From contig DARQ01000064.1 in NCBI GenBank assembly GCA_002503395.1, forward strand, positions 6,073 through 21,073: a stretch of 15,001 bases of DNA, given 5' to 3'. The stretch is from Euryarchaeota archaeon UBA60 (GTDB taxonomy: Archaea; Thermoplasmatota; Poseidoniia; Poseidoniales; Poseidoniaceae). The notes below the pieces were generated by a model that did not search any database, was not told the origin of the DNA, and was given only the letters and a program-made list of their open reading frames with translations. The translations under genes and the position numbers were made by a program. This document shows positions 6,901 to 14,635 of this stretch, one piece after another; within the stretch, counting starts at the first letter, position 1; the number at the start of each line of letters is the position of its first letter.

Positions 6901-7032
6901 GTTGGCTGAGACCCAATAGACATGGATTTCGACAGTCTGAGTGTCACTATCGGCAATGGCGAAAGCCGGCGAGATACCGGTCATCAACAAGGCACAAATG
7001 ACCAGAATGGCAGGCCTCGGTCGGCTTTTCAT
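3919..7032 (-). CDS. Large secreted, membrane-anchored surface protein with Ig-like repeats
   Basis: From ATG 7032 the protein has 1,037 residues. It begins with a signal peptide (MKSRPRP then a hydrophobic core ending SPAFA). It ends with a single membrane helix at about residues 995-1017, the stop-transfer RR, and a short cytoplasmic tail ending DAFGGN, so it is a type I surface protein. The first 480 or so residues are beta-rich with many N-x-S/T sites. An acidic linker (about 510-535, rich in E and P) follows, then at least three Ig/cadherin-like repeats from about 660 to 985. A pattern like DxGxxGDxxxxDxxWT occurs twice. The mature part has no cysteine. The frame is open to a GTG at 7083, but ATG 7032 gives a proper signal peptide. 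Ligand or structural role unknown. The gene follows the DUF6015 gene on the same strand. Confidence 0.85.
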   Translation of the reverse strand: MKSRPRPAILVICALLMTGISPAFAIADSDTQTVEIHVYWVSANQSGADHAWKFTFSSPAQDFFESASMSIVHRDSGGTVFFDQTVNASDLENVSDDANSLIWRPDSSLSFGDQVTVEVYDDGTLLASRVIGVTVWNQPLADHEVTISTNWVIDQEYDDEYGHQSYQLLFIGQGWQQRIGETLVANELGNGTLDITENSADGTMTLDLILAAIWRNETTFDGILDRQEFEATGSGNMVLINIEEDTVTTVNATVTDALFNRTYAGGSHTEHIRLEALGELNVSEDSEGDNGTWIDGDLSLLLVETIDVDGTRIFSLIQFEATAEMKMIDGGQRFDLEVEELIAVQRWLDGQRVEEHNKILAHGTFGFTDEEENGSVTINGTVIDFRAESLNGLTIQDKLHVDGTIEGQASGTFGIVRDIKESGIWHNGNDTDFSVNVIHQETWFNITAVQGWSNGGDGVGAQHNETWLYTVPEVDWDNRTIYQRWRSSGMGENDEGEEYPEDSPIEQEPEAPESEEGLGEANISRETGLAPLSLSPGDQLILDHQEGMILMVNATMTSTVDKDGHILPVTLWNGVYLGTESGIASGAIINEGILDGLIAEVIRQAEVETPAGNMGMFNETQTLERVLSPSIVTAAENNDPSIVGAGLRGGLVVNEGGSTAYLEVEVSDVDWNIISVTADLGPLGQGTLILNDVGLSGDSAIHDDEWTGEFTYMGALHGQVSINVTVIDAFDSEVTESLNITIFNQAPRLVEFEFTPVQVVRGDAIIVNAEVVDGNGVSGVAIDLRDQGGELVELSKEAFGSDWIGVVEIPYEMSPGEHYLRISMVDDDGAMVTVTEMQSLNVHKSTGQETLPDDVIPPLQVLNEGPLFVLVSVDKSPLIRPNIGGDEVKITATISDPDGISTAVIKLGDLSPPGMQDTWLMMNDDGQEGDETANDGVWTYVFETRSGMPLGTFAMTLRATDIYGAWTEDDSLAIQVIEEGGINLGENPASVFSSSAVVLGLVGILILVAIAVVTVIIRRTKQEGGMKWDESDAFGGN

Positions 7033-7092
7033 GCACTGCTGAGGTGGCGCGTAGTATGATAATCCATTGCCTCGGTGTTTCACCGAAACAGC

Positions 7093-7521
7093 CTACCATG
7101 TTTGTTCTGCGGTGAATGCATTAGGGTTGAGTACCTTCTCAGATTCGCGGTCCCAAATCCTCTCGCCAATCTCCCCGTATACATCGGCGAAGGGGTCGAC
7201 AACGACTTCTTCATCACGGGTACGCGACATGTAATCCTTGACCTTCTCGCGTAGTTCTGGCTTGAATCGCCAGTAGTGGATTCGCCATTCACGGCCATCC
7301 CACAGGGTGGTCTCCTCAGATTCGGTGGTAAGTAATCCATAATCTTGGAACATGTAGAACAGGTTGCGGTCGGTGGGCTCAAGGGCATTGTCGATGATAC
7401 GGTCGTAAAAACCGAAAAATCCCAGTGCGTGCTCGGCCATTCCCGAGGCAACGTCGAATTCCATCTCTTTGTCGATATGCTGGCAGATTGCGTTGGTCAA
7501 TTCATTAAGTGTCATTCCCAT
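7093..7521 (-). CDS. DUF6015-like archaeal small protein
   Basis: From ATG 7521 this is a 142-residue soluble protein. Its core matches my recollection of the archaeal DUF6015 family: FFGFYDRIIDN near 35-45, then DRNLFYMFQDYGLLTT and a basic/aromatic block GREWRIHYW near residues 76-84. The function of the family is unknown. The fold may be a winged-helix-like regulator, but that is a guess from size and pattern. The start is set by GAGGTGA about five bases before ATG 7521; an upstream GTG at 7530 lies inside that ribosome site and is unlikely. It is divergent from the agmatinase gene across 145 bases and lies just upstream of the surface-protein gene on the same strand, so the two may be co-transcribed. 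Confidence 0.75.
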   Translation of the reverse strand: MGMTLNELTNAICQHIDKEMEFDVASGMAEHALGFFGFYDRIIDNALEPTDRNLFYMFQDYGLLTTESEETTLWDGREWRIHYWRFKPELREKVKDYMSRTRDEEVVVDPFADVYGEIGERIWDRESEKVLNPNAFTAEQTW

Positions 7522-7666
7522 TGTTCTCACCTCACTGTGACGAACTACTCCGCCAAGACGTACTTTATTTGTATTTCATCCCTTATAGACAATCCGGTGA
7601 AAAGGTGTCTTTTCCCTCCACGGCTCGTGCAAATGTCTTTTCAAGCCAACTGGTTGCGATGGGTGC
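7522..7666. promoter_or_regulatory. Divergent promoter region between DUF6015 and agmatinase genes
   Basis: The 145-base spacer separates two divergent genes and must carry promoters for both. AT-rich candidates are TTATAG near 7582 for the plus strand and an AAATACAAATAAA-like stretch (minus strand) near 7563-7575, about 45 bases before the DUF6015 start. The exact elements are uncertain. Confidence 0.35.
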
Positions 7667-8650
7667 ATGAACGAAGGGGAACTGCCGCCGACGTTTCTTG
7701 GCTTGGCTGAGTCCGGGCGAGAACCAGATGTCGTAATACTGCAGATTCCGTACGAATTGACCTCATCTTATGGACAAGGCAGTGAGCACGGTCCCGCCGC
7801 CACCGTCGCCGCCAGCACCCAGGTGGAATTGTATGACCCACTGCTTCCCGAAGACCTACCCTGTGGGTACACCCTCAGAACCGCAGTACCATGGGATGGA
7901 GAAGGCGGTACTCTCAAGCAACAACTCGCCGGAATAACCGCATATGTCGAATCGAACTTGGAAAATGGTGCTTTCCCACTCGCCTTGGGAGGCGAGCATG
8001 GGATGTTGCCGGCTATTCTCTCGGCGCTGGCGCAACATCCCAAACTCAACGGTGACTTATCGGCGCTGACCCTGGTGCAGATTGATGCCCATGCGGACCT
8101 GCGCAGTGAACTAGACGGTGATGCGGATAGTCACGCCTGTGCGGCGCGGCGCGCCCTAGACCTCGGCATTGGCCGTCTGTTGCAGATGGGAATCCGGGCG
8201 TTTTGCCGTGAAGAAGCGGAGTTCATCGCCGCCGATGCACGGGTGAGTACCTGGATGGCACGCGATGTATTGAGCATCTGTGATGGTGAGGCGGCGTGGA
8301 AGGATTGGCTCAAAACCCTGCGCGAGATAACCGGGCCGGTGTGGCTGACCATCGATGTCGATAGTCTCGACCCGGTGTACGTTCCGACCACCGGTACGCC
8401 GGTGCCCGGTGGGCTGGCCTTTTGGCAGATGGTCGAGACCATTGAGACAATCGGTGAGTCATGTGGCGCAAATTGGCTCGGCGCCGATATCAATGAAATT
8501 GTCCCCGACGAAAATAATCATGTCTCACAATTCACCGCGGCGATGTTGGCGACCAAGGTGGTCGCCACCCACCTTGCGAGTAAATTAGCAGTTGAGGAAA
8601 CAGTCGAACGTAACCAAGACGAGAGGAACCAGAGTGAGGAGGTCCAATAA
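7667..8650 (+). CDS. speB: Agmatinase-type ureohydrolase
   Basis: This 327-residue member of the arginase/agmatinase family carries the metal-binding motifs GGEHG (H111), DAHAD (D140, H142, D144), SH (H156) and TIDVDSLDP (D230, D232), plus GTPVPGG at 243-249. The first motif is normally GGDHS, so E replaces D next to the metal-binding histidine. Agmatinases hydrolyse agmatine to putrescine and urea using two Mn ions in the cytosol. Arginase or another guanidino-substrate enzyme cannot be excluded by eye. The last 20 residues are a highly charged extension. The TAA stop shares its last base with the ATG of the AdoMetDC-like/SpeY fusion gene, which strongly suggests translational coupling and supports a polyamine role. 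Confidence 0.88.
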   Translation: MNEGELPPTFLGLAESGREPDVVILQIPYELTSSYGQGSEHGPAATVAASTQVELYDPLLPEDLPCGYTLRTAVPWDGEGGTLKQQLAGITAYVESNLENGAFPLALGGEHGMLPAILSALAQHPKLNGDLSALTLVQIDAHADLRSELDGDADSHACAARRALDLGIGRLLQMGIRAFCREEAEFIAADARVSTWMARDVLSICDGEAAWKDWLKTLREITGPVWLTIDVDSLDPVYVPTTGTPVPGGLAFWQMVETIETIGESCGANWLGADINEIVPDENNHVSQFTAAMLATKVVATHLASKLAVEETVERNQDERNQSEEVQ

Positions 8651-10020
8651 TGAGTGAGGATAACCCCCCCAGAGGACGTCACGTCTTGGTCGATTTGAGC
8701 GGCTATGTCTCCCACGTGGATGATGATGGAGAATGGATGCTGCAGCAAATACGTGCTGCGGTTGCCGCCAGCCCGGCGCGTGAAGTCCACTCCCACGTCG
8801 AGGCCTTTGATGGACAAAGCAGCCCACGCGGTTTTGCCGCGGTGGTACTGATCGATGAGAGTCACGTCACCGCCCACTGCTACTCCGAGGAGGGACTTCT
8901 GGCAATCGATTCGTTCTCCTGTGGCCAGTGCGACCCGCAGTCGATTGTCGACCATCTGCTAGGTAATCTGTTTGAAGCGATTCCGACGCTGGAAATCTGC
9001 AATAGCGAAGAAGTATCACGATTCAATAGTCAGAGCAACGATGATAGCGAAGTTGTTCCCGCCGGCGTTCGCCAACTACTCGAGCAACATTATCGCCACT
9101 TCAACGCCGGAGTATTACACGATGCCGCGGTCTCCCTATCCGAATTCCTAGATGCCGATGGTCGGTTGCTGATAACCTTGGCCGGAGCGATGAGTACGGC
9201 CGAGGTCGGACGCTGTCTGGCGCCGATGATCCGCGCCGGAAAAATCGCCGCAATCTGTACCACTGGCGCCAACCTCGAAGAGGATGTGTTCAACCTCGTC
9301 GCCCATGACCACTATGTGCGGATTCCCGATTGGCGCACTCTGAGCGCCAAGGACGATGAAGCGTTACGCGCTGAAGGCTACAATCGTGTCACCGATACCG
9401 CGATTCCCGAAGAGCAGGCAATCCGCAAGTTAGAGGCGCCGATTCTGTCGGCTTGGAAGGCGGCTGAAGCGAGCGGAGAGAGCAAGTTTCCGCACCGATT
9501 TCTGTACGATATCCTACTCTCTGGTGAACTGGATGATTCCTATCAGGCGCAGGCTCGTAATTCGTGGCTTCTAGCCGCGGCCGAAGCCGAACTTCCAATC
9601 TTCACCCCGGGCTGGGAAGACAGCACTCTGGGAAATATCTTCGCCGCCAGAATCATCGATGGAACTCTAGCCAAATCGAGCACCGTGAAAGGTGGAATCG
9701 AGGCGATGTTGGCATTGGCCGAGTGGTATCGAGGCGATGAGCGACCGGCGGGACTTCTCCAGATCGGAGGTGGAATCGCCGGTGACTTCCCCATCTGTGT
9801 GGTGCCGATGCTGCGCCAAGACCTCGGCCAGGATGCCGAGTTGTGGTCGTGGTTCGCCCAGATCAGCGAGGCGACCACCTCGTACGGCGGCTACTCAGGG
9901 GCGACACCAGAAGAGAAGATTTCGTGGGGCAAACTTGCAGTAGATACTCCGAAATTCGTAATCGAATCCGATGCTACAATCGTCCTGCCCCTGCTTTTCG
10001 CGGCGATTCTCGATTGGTGA
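8650..10020 (+). CDS. Fusion of AdoMetDC-like pyruvoyl decarboxylase and SpeY-type deoxyhypusine synthase homologue
   Basis: The protein has 456 residues in two domains. Residues about 8-118 match short-form AdoMetDC. They include GRHVLVDL, the self-cleavage site E70-S71 within DESHVTAH, proton donor H76, and C91 at the same spacing from the serine (+20) as C83 of the Thermotoga enzyme, so pyruvoyl formation looks intact. Some archaeal relatives decarboxylate arginine instead of AdoMet. Residues about 137-456 match the deoxyhypusine synthase superfamily. CTTGANLEEDVFNLVAH at 203-219, EDSTLGN at 323-329, GGGIAGDFPICVVPM at 373-387 and SWGKL with the catalytic lysine K428 fit the bacterial SpeY branch. 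Human DHS has its spermidine-binding HH...N where this protein has GDF. SpeY in Anabaena is needed for homospermidine synthesis. Together with the overlapping agmatinase gene this suggests polyamine synthesis. True eIF5A modification remains an alternative. Confidence 0.9.
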   Translation: MSEDNPPRGRHVLVDLSGYVSHVDDDGEWMLQQIRAAVAASPAREVHSHVEAFDGQSSPRGFAAVVLIDESHVTAHCYSEEGLLAIDSFSCGQCDPQSIVDHLLGNLFEAIPTLEICNSEEVSRFNSQSNDDSEVVPAGVRQLLEQHYRHFNAGVLHDAAVSLSEFLDADGRLLITLAGAMSTAEVGRCLAPMIRAGKIAAICTTGANLEEDVFNLVAHDHYVRIPDWRTLSAKDDEALRAEGYNRVTDTAIPEEQAIRKLEAPILSAWKAAEASGESKFPHRFLYDILLSGELDDSYQAQARNSWLLAAAEAELPIFTPGWEDSTLGNIFAARIIDGTLAKSSTVKGGIEAMLALAEWYRGDERPAGLLQIGGGIAGDFPICVVPMLRQDLGQDAELWSWFAQISEATTSYGGYSGATPEEKISWGKLAVDTPKFVIESDATIVLPLLFAAILDW

Positions 10021-10096
10021 ACAAGGGCAGGCCTGAACCCTTCGCATATCTGGCTCTCGACGCTCGGCTTATTCGCTACAGCCTCTTCGGCTAACC

Positions 10097-10408
10097 ATGG
10101 CGCTCGTACTGATGTTCACAACCTGTCCTGATTCTGCCATTGCCAGCGAATTGGCCAATGGTGCTCTCGACGCCGGCTTGGCCGTATGTATACTGCAAGC
10201 GACGGTCGAATCGCTCTATGATTGGCAAGGTAAACGTGCGGCCGAAGGCGAGGTCGTCGCCCTGTTCAAAACCAGCGTCGCCAAAGCCGACGACCTCGAA
10301 AAATGGTTGGCAGAAAATCATCCTTATGAGGTTCCGGCCATCATCCGAATCGGTGCCAGGGCCAACGAATCATACGCAGATTGGCTGGCCGAAGTGCTTG
10401 AGGCATAG
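10097..10408 (+). CDS. cutA: CutA-family divalent-cation tolerance protein
   Basis: This 103-residue protein shows the CutA pattern: TTCPD at 8-12, the SLYDWQGK segment at 39-46, E52 and FKT at 57-59, and the near-invariant ENHPYEVPAIIRI at 73-85. CutA forms a trimer with a ferredoxin-like fold and binds divalent copper; its physiological role is still debated. The length is normal and the start gives the usual N-terminus, although no clear ribosome site precedes it. It lies 76 bases after the polyamine fusion gene and 30 bases before the M14-MFS gene on the same strand. No functional tie to either is evident. Confidence 0.92.
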   Translation: MALVLMFTTCPDSAIASELANGALDAGLAVCILQATVESLYDWQGKRAAEGEVVALFKTSVAKADDLEKWLAENHPYEVPAIIRIGARANESYADWLAEVLEA

Positions 10409-10438
10409 CCTCAAGAATGCGCTCGCGTAGGGAATAGC

Positions 10439-13063
10439 ATGGGCATTCGCCAGCGTCAGGTCATCTGCCTCCTGTTACTGCTGTGCATTGCTGGTGCCCC
10501 TATGACGGGCCTGGCCAGTGCCCAACAACCCGATATCGTGCAGGAGCACTGGTATCATTCCTATCTCACTTTGACCGCCGATGTGCAATCTTGGGAAGAT
10601 GATTATCCGGACATCGTGAATGTGGTCAGCGCCGGCACGACCTTGCATGGTCGCCAACAATGGGTCGTGCAGATCAGTGACTGGTCGATGGATAGCAAAG
10701 CCGACGGCACAGCCAAAGAGATGGTCTACATCGACGGCGGCCACCACGGCAACGAACACCTGGGAACCGAATTGGCCTTTTTGACCGCCGAATTCTACAT
10801 CGAGGGATGGGCCGCCGGAGATGATGAAGCGGTTGCGGTCTTGCAGAATACCGAACTGCATATCATGATTCTACTCAATGCTGACGGCAACGACCTCGAT
10901 AGCCGTTGGAATATGAATCAAGTCGACCTGAACCGCAATTATGACCACCACTGGACCGAGGAGGAGACCGCCAGCGGTGATGGCCCCTTCAGCGAGCCTG
11001 AGACCCGTAATAACGCCGATTACATGGCGGCCAATATGGTCGATGCCGACCTCTATGTGACCATGCACACCGGGACTTGGATACTGGCCTATCCATGGGG
11101 TTTCACCGGCGACATGCCGAGTGATTACGAGTTGTATGAGCACATCCGAGATACCATCCATGAGACCATCGATGCCGATTTGCCGGTGCGCAATGCCAAT
11201 GCCGGAATCTATCCCACCCACGGTACCTCCCGTGACTACGGCTATGGGATAATGGGCTATCCCACCTTCACTTTCGAGACCGATGATGAGCAATTCCTAC
11301 TCGGCACCACTCAGGCGCTTTCCGACCGCCTGTCGGTCGAACTCGATGTCATGAAATACCTCATCAAGAATGTCTGGTATTGGCGGGCGCGGCTCAATGT
11401 TACTTCTCTCGAGGTCGGCACAAACTCGGTAAATCTTGATGTCGCTAATCTCGGTCATGCTTCGACCGCCAATGCCAGTCTTCACTATTCTGATGCAGAA
11501 GGAAATCATCTATGGCACTCAAGCAATTTCAGCGTGAATGCCAGCAACTCCACAATGGTTGAGTTATCGTCAGAAAACCTCAGTTTGGTCGAAGGTGGTT
11601 TGTTTGAACTCCATTACCAAAAGCGAGTCATCGATAGCGCTCAATGGGTGAGCGAGGCTATTCCCGAGACAAATCTCACATACGTCACAGCTTCCGATAG
11701 CGTTGGTGCGTTGAGCCCCACGACCGTCTTAGTCCTGCAATTATCGACCGTACCCCTCATCGGCGCAATTCTAACTTGGATAGTGCGCAAGGCACGACGA
11801 CTCGACCGAGATCAAGAGGATGAGGTTGAGGGTCGCTGGCCGACCTTTGCTTGGACACTTGGCGCGGCCGGCTCATTCGGTGGCGTGATCACTGGAGCAT
11901 GGTACTTGTTCTCCTACCACACAAGAATCTTGGGCGGAGCCGAATCACTGGTTGTTCTACACGTCGGGATGATAGTGGTCGGGATGGGAATCGGGGCGAC
12001 AATTTACGGCACCATTGCCGACCGATTCGGGAAACGTAAGGAAATGTTGATCGGTACCGCCTTGGTAAATATCGTACTCTACCTCATCCATCCTTTCCTC
12101 GGCTTGATTCCGTTCCTGATAATCTCGACAATACAGGGGATGTCCTTGGGAGTTGTGCGGTTGTTGTTTTCGATGGTCACCGAGATATATCCGAATGCAA
12201 AATCGGAGTCGATTGGCCTGATGCACGCTGTTACTTGGGCAATAGCGAGTATCGCGGTATTGCTGATGGGGAAGTTGTACGGCGATTATGGCTTCTGGGC
12301 GGTCAGCGGATTGAGTATCATTTGCATAGTTGTTGCAATTCTGTGCGTGCTCAACATTGGCTCATCACTGCAAGCCTTTGTCGAATCAAAGACCGTTGAG
12401 GAAGGAGAAAAACTCGGCCTCAATCCGGCTAAATGGATCAGTTTCAAAAGCGCTTGGCCGCCGGTCATTCTCCTCGTCGTATTGAGTGTCGCCATTCCGA
12501 GGGGAGCAGTGGTGCTGAATTCTCCTCGCTATCTTGAATACATAGGATTCGATATCGCCTTCACCTCAGTCTTAATCGCATGGGCGCAGTTGGCCAGCGT
12601 CGTATTGGTGGCCTATGCCGGATATTTCTGCACCCGATACGGTGCAGATTCAGTTCTATTGTGGGCGGCAATGGCCTATTGCGGTCTGTGGACCGCGTTC
12701 AGCCTCGGTCTGCCCAATTGGCTGGCAGCCCTAGTCTATGTTCTACCGGTATATGGATTCCTCGTGGTCTCTTCAGATGCTCTGATGAGTCAACATTCGA
12801 CTTTGGCCGAGCGCAATCGTGCCATCGGATTAGCGAGCGCCACAACTTTGCTCGGTCAAGGCTTGGGCACTGCCTTGATGTTCTCTTCTTTGAGATATCT
12901 TGAGACCACCAACTTATCTCAGGTCGAGCAATTCCATTGGGCCTTCCGCCTGAATATCCCATTATTTCTCCTGTCAGTTTTCCTCGCCTGGCGCTTGGTC
13001 AACAAGATGAGTCGGCAGAGCAAAACGGCGATTCTGGTTGAAGCCAAGGCCACGCCAACCTGA
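10439..13063 (+). CDS. M14 zinc carboxypeptidase fused to a 12-helix MFS transporter
   Basis: This is a single 874-residue frame. Residues 1-28 are a signal peptide (cleavage likely after ASA). Residues about 30-310 are an M14 carboxypeptidase: zinc site H103-x-x-E106 and H210, N165-R166 for the substrate carboxylate, and catalytic E280 in TFTFE. R265 sits at the position of CPA Ile255. A beta-rich domain with several N-x-S/T sites follows (about 315-420), then a membrane helix (428-449) and a cytoplasmic basic linker. An MFS domain from about 468 carries motif A (GTIADRFGKRK, 524-534) and helices to about 854. Topology is consistent: peptidase outside, linker inside, MFS N-terminus inside. 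It likely trims C-terminal residues from external peptides and imports a product. GGGA precedes the ATG. The transported substrate is unknown. Confidence 0.9.
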   Translation: MGIRQRQVICLLLLLCIAGAPMTGLASAQQPDIVQEHWYHSYLTLTADVQSWEDDYPDIVNVVSAGTTLHGRQQWVVQISDWSMDSKADGTAKEMVYIDGGHHGNEHLGTELAFLTAEFYIEGWAAGDDEAVAVLQNTELHIMILLNADGNDLDSRWNMNQVDLNRNYDHHWTEEETASGDGPFSEPETRNNADYMAANMVDADLYVTMHTGTWILAYPWGFTGDMPSDYELYEHIRDTIHETIDADLPVRNANAGIYPTHGTSRDYGYGIMGYPTFTFETDDEQFLLGTTQALSDRLSVELDVMKYLIKNVWYWRARLNVTSLEVGTNSVNLDVANLGHASTANASLHYSDAEGNHLWHSSNFSVNASNSTMVELSSENLSLVEGGLFELHYQKRVIDSAQWVSEAIPETNLTYVTASDSVGALSPTTVLVLQLSTVPLIGAILTWIVRKARRLDRDQEDEVEGRWPTFAWTLGAAGSFGGVITGAWYLFSYHTRILGGAESLVVLHVGMIVVGMGIGATIYGTIADRFGKRKEMLIGTALVNIVLYLIHPFLGLIPFLIISTIQGMSLGVVRLLFSMVTEIYPNAKSESIGLMHAVTWAIASIAVLLMGKLYGDYGFWAVSGLSIICIVVAILCVLNIGSSLQAFVESKTVEEGEKLGLNPAKWISFKSAWPPVILLVVLSVAIPRGAVVLNSPRYLEYIGFDIAFTSVLIAWAQLASVVLVAYAGYFCTRYGADSVLLWAAMAYCGLWTAFSLGLPNWLAALVYVLPVYGFLVVSSDALMSQHSTLAERNRAIGLASATTLLGQGLGTALMFSSLRYLETTNLSQVEQFHWAFRLNIPLFLLSVFLAWRLVNKMSRQSKTAILVEAKATPT

Positions 13064-13132
13064 AGGCAAGTGGGGGAACTTTCACCAGCCATGACTTGAA
13101 ATGTAGTGCCCATGTCGATGGGTTGGATTACT

Positions 13133-14635
13133 ATGGAAATTTCAGTGGAAAGTATTGGCGACATCAAGGGAACTCTAGTCTTACCTTTCAACAAGGGAGA
13201 AGAAGGAATCGATTCTGCCGCTCTGTCAGGATTAGGAGATGGCTTGGTCGGACAACTCACCAAGTTATTCGCTGATAAGGACGTCACCGGAAAGGCAGGT
13301 GAGCGCCTGACCCTCCATTCTCCAGATGGCAAAGCGATGCTGTGGGGCCTGGGTAAGAGCGACGAGAGAACCGTCGATTCGTGTCGCAGTTCCGGCGCCA
13401 AATTCTTCGCCGGGCTGAAGAAGCGCCACGGCAAGAGCCTGACCGTACGACCAGTAGGTTGGTCAGGTGAGGAATTGGCTGCTTTCGCCGAAGGAATGAT
13501 TCTGCGCGATTACAAGTACGACCGTTACAAGTCCAAGAACGACGATGATGAAGACGATGATGATTCACCGGTTCATGTGACTATCCAGTGTGCTGATGAG
13601 CACATCGATTCACTTAGCGCCAGCGCCACTCGCTCAGCCGAGATTGCCAGTGGGGTTTTCCGTGCCAGAGATTTGGCCAACGCCCCTCCTAACGACCTCT
13701 ACCCTATGGCCTACGCTGACCTGGCGGTTGAGTGGGCCAGCGACAAAGACAGCGTCAAGGTCACCATCATCGATTACGACGAAGCCATCAAACTCGGGAT
13801 GGGCGGTCTGGTCGGAGTGGGAATGGGAAGTGCGCGTAAACCGTGCATGGTAATCTTTGAGATGAATGGCGAGGTCGAGGGAGAAGCACCGGTGATTGTC
13901 GGGAAAGGAATCACCTTCGATACCGGGGGTATTTCCATCAAACCCAGTGCCAGCATGGACGAAATGAAGTTCGATATGCACGGTTCAGCCACTGTCTTCG
14001 GCCTGATGCAGGCACTGGATGCGACCGGCCATTCCGGGCGGGTCACCGGAATCTCATGCATGGCCGAGAATATGCCCGACGCCGCGGCACTACGGCCCGG
14101 CGATGTGATAACCACCCTTTCGGGCAAGACCGTCGAGATTCTCAATACCGATGCCGAAGGACGTCTGGTATTGTCTGATGGTCTCTGGATGGCAGCCGAT
14201 TACAATCCATCCTACATCATCGATCTGGCAACCTTGACCGGCGCCATCGTCATCGCCCTCGGGCATGAAGCGACGGGAATGTGGAGCAATGATGACGACT
14301 TGGGCAATGCCTTGGTCGCGGCCGGCGATGACTGTGGCGAATTGGTATGGCCGATGCCACTGACTCCAGCCTTTGAAAAGGAGATGAAGGACAGCAAGAT
14401 CGCTGACCTGCGTAACCTCGGCACCACTCGATGGGGCGGCTCAAACACCGCCGCAGCCTACCTCAAGAACTTCGTTCAGAGCCGGGGCGAGGGCGATGAC
14501 AAGAAACAGATCCCATGGGCGCACCTCGATATCGCCGGAACCGCGTGGGGTGCGAAGTCGAATGTACTGGTCGCTGATGGTGGTACCGGGATTCATGTGC
14601 GCACACTACATCACATGATTACCGAAGGTCTCTGA
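13133..14635 (+). CDS. pepA: M17 leucyl aminopeptidase (PepA family)
   Basis: This 500-residue cytosolic metallo-aminopeptidase carries VGKGITFDTGGISIKP at 256-271 and NTDAEGRL at 338-345. Every catalytic residue known from E. coli PepA is present with identical spacing: K258, D263, K270, D281, D340, E342 and R344. The family forms hexamers with two metals per active site and removes N-terminal residues from peptides. An acidic run (NDDDEDDDDS, about 136-145) in the N-terminal domain is unusual and may be a surface loop. I chose ATG 13133 because the family N-terminus begins there (MEISVES); in-frame ATGs at 13112 and 13118 would add a few unneeded residues, and none has a clear ribosome site. 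It follows the M14-MFS gene and could finish digestion of imported peptides. An inverted repeat begins within its stop codon. Confidence 0.95.
   Translation: MEISVESIGDIKGTLVLPFNKGEEGIDSAALSGLGDGLVGQLTKLFADKDVTGKAGERLTLHSPDGKAMLWGLGKSDERTVDSCRSSGAKFFAGLKKRHGKSLTVRPVGWSGEELAAFAEGMILRDYKYDRYKSKNDDDEDDDDSPVHVTIQCADEHIDSLSASATRSAEIASGVFRARDLANAPPNDLYPMAYADLAVEWASDKDSVKVTIIDYDEAIKLGMGGLVGVGMGSARKPCMVIFEMNGEVEGEAPVIVGKGITFDTGGISIKPSASMDEMKFDMHGSATVFGLMQALDATGHSGRVTGISCMAENMPDAAALRPGDVITTLSGKTVEILNTDAEGRLVLSDGLWMAADYNPSYIIDLATLTGAIVIALGHEATGMWSNDDDLGNALVAAGDDCGELVWPMPLTPAFEKEMKDSKIADLRNLGTTRWGGSNTAAAYLKNFVQSRGEGDDKKQIPWAHLDIAGTAWGAKSNVLVADGGTGIHVRTLHHMITEGL

Noticed and set aside
8650..10020. Annotation as plain deoxyhypusine synthase
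   Set aside because: The first 120 residues are a complete AdoMetDC-like domain, and the DHS-like part has SpeY-type residues where true DHS has its spermidine-binding His/Asn.
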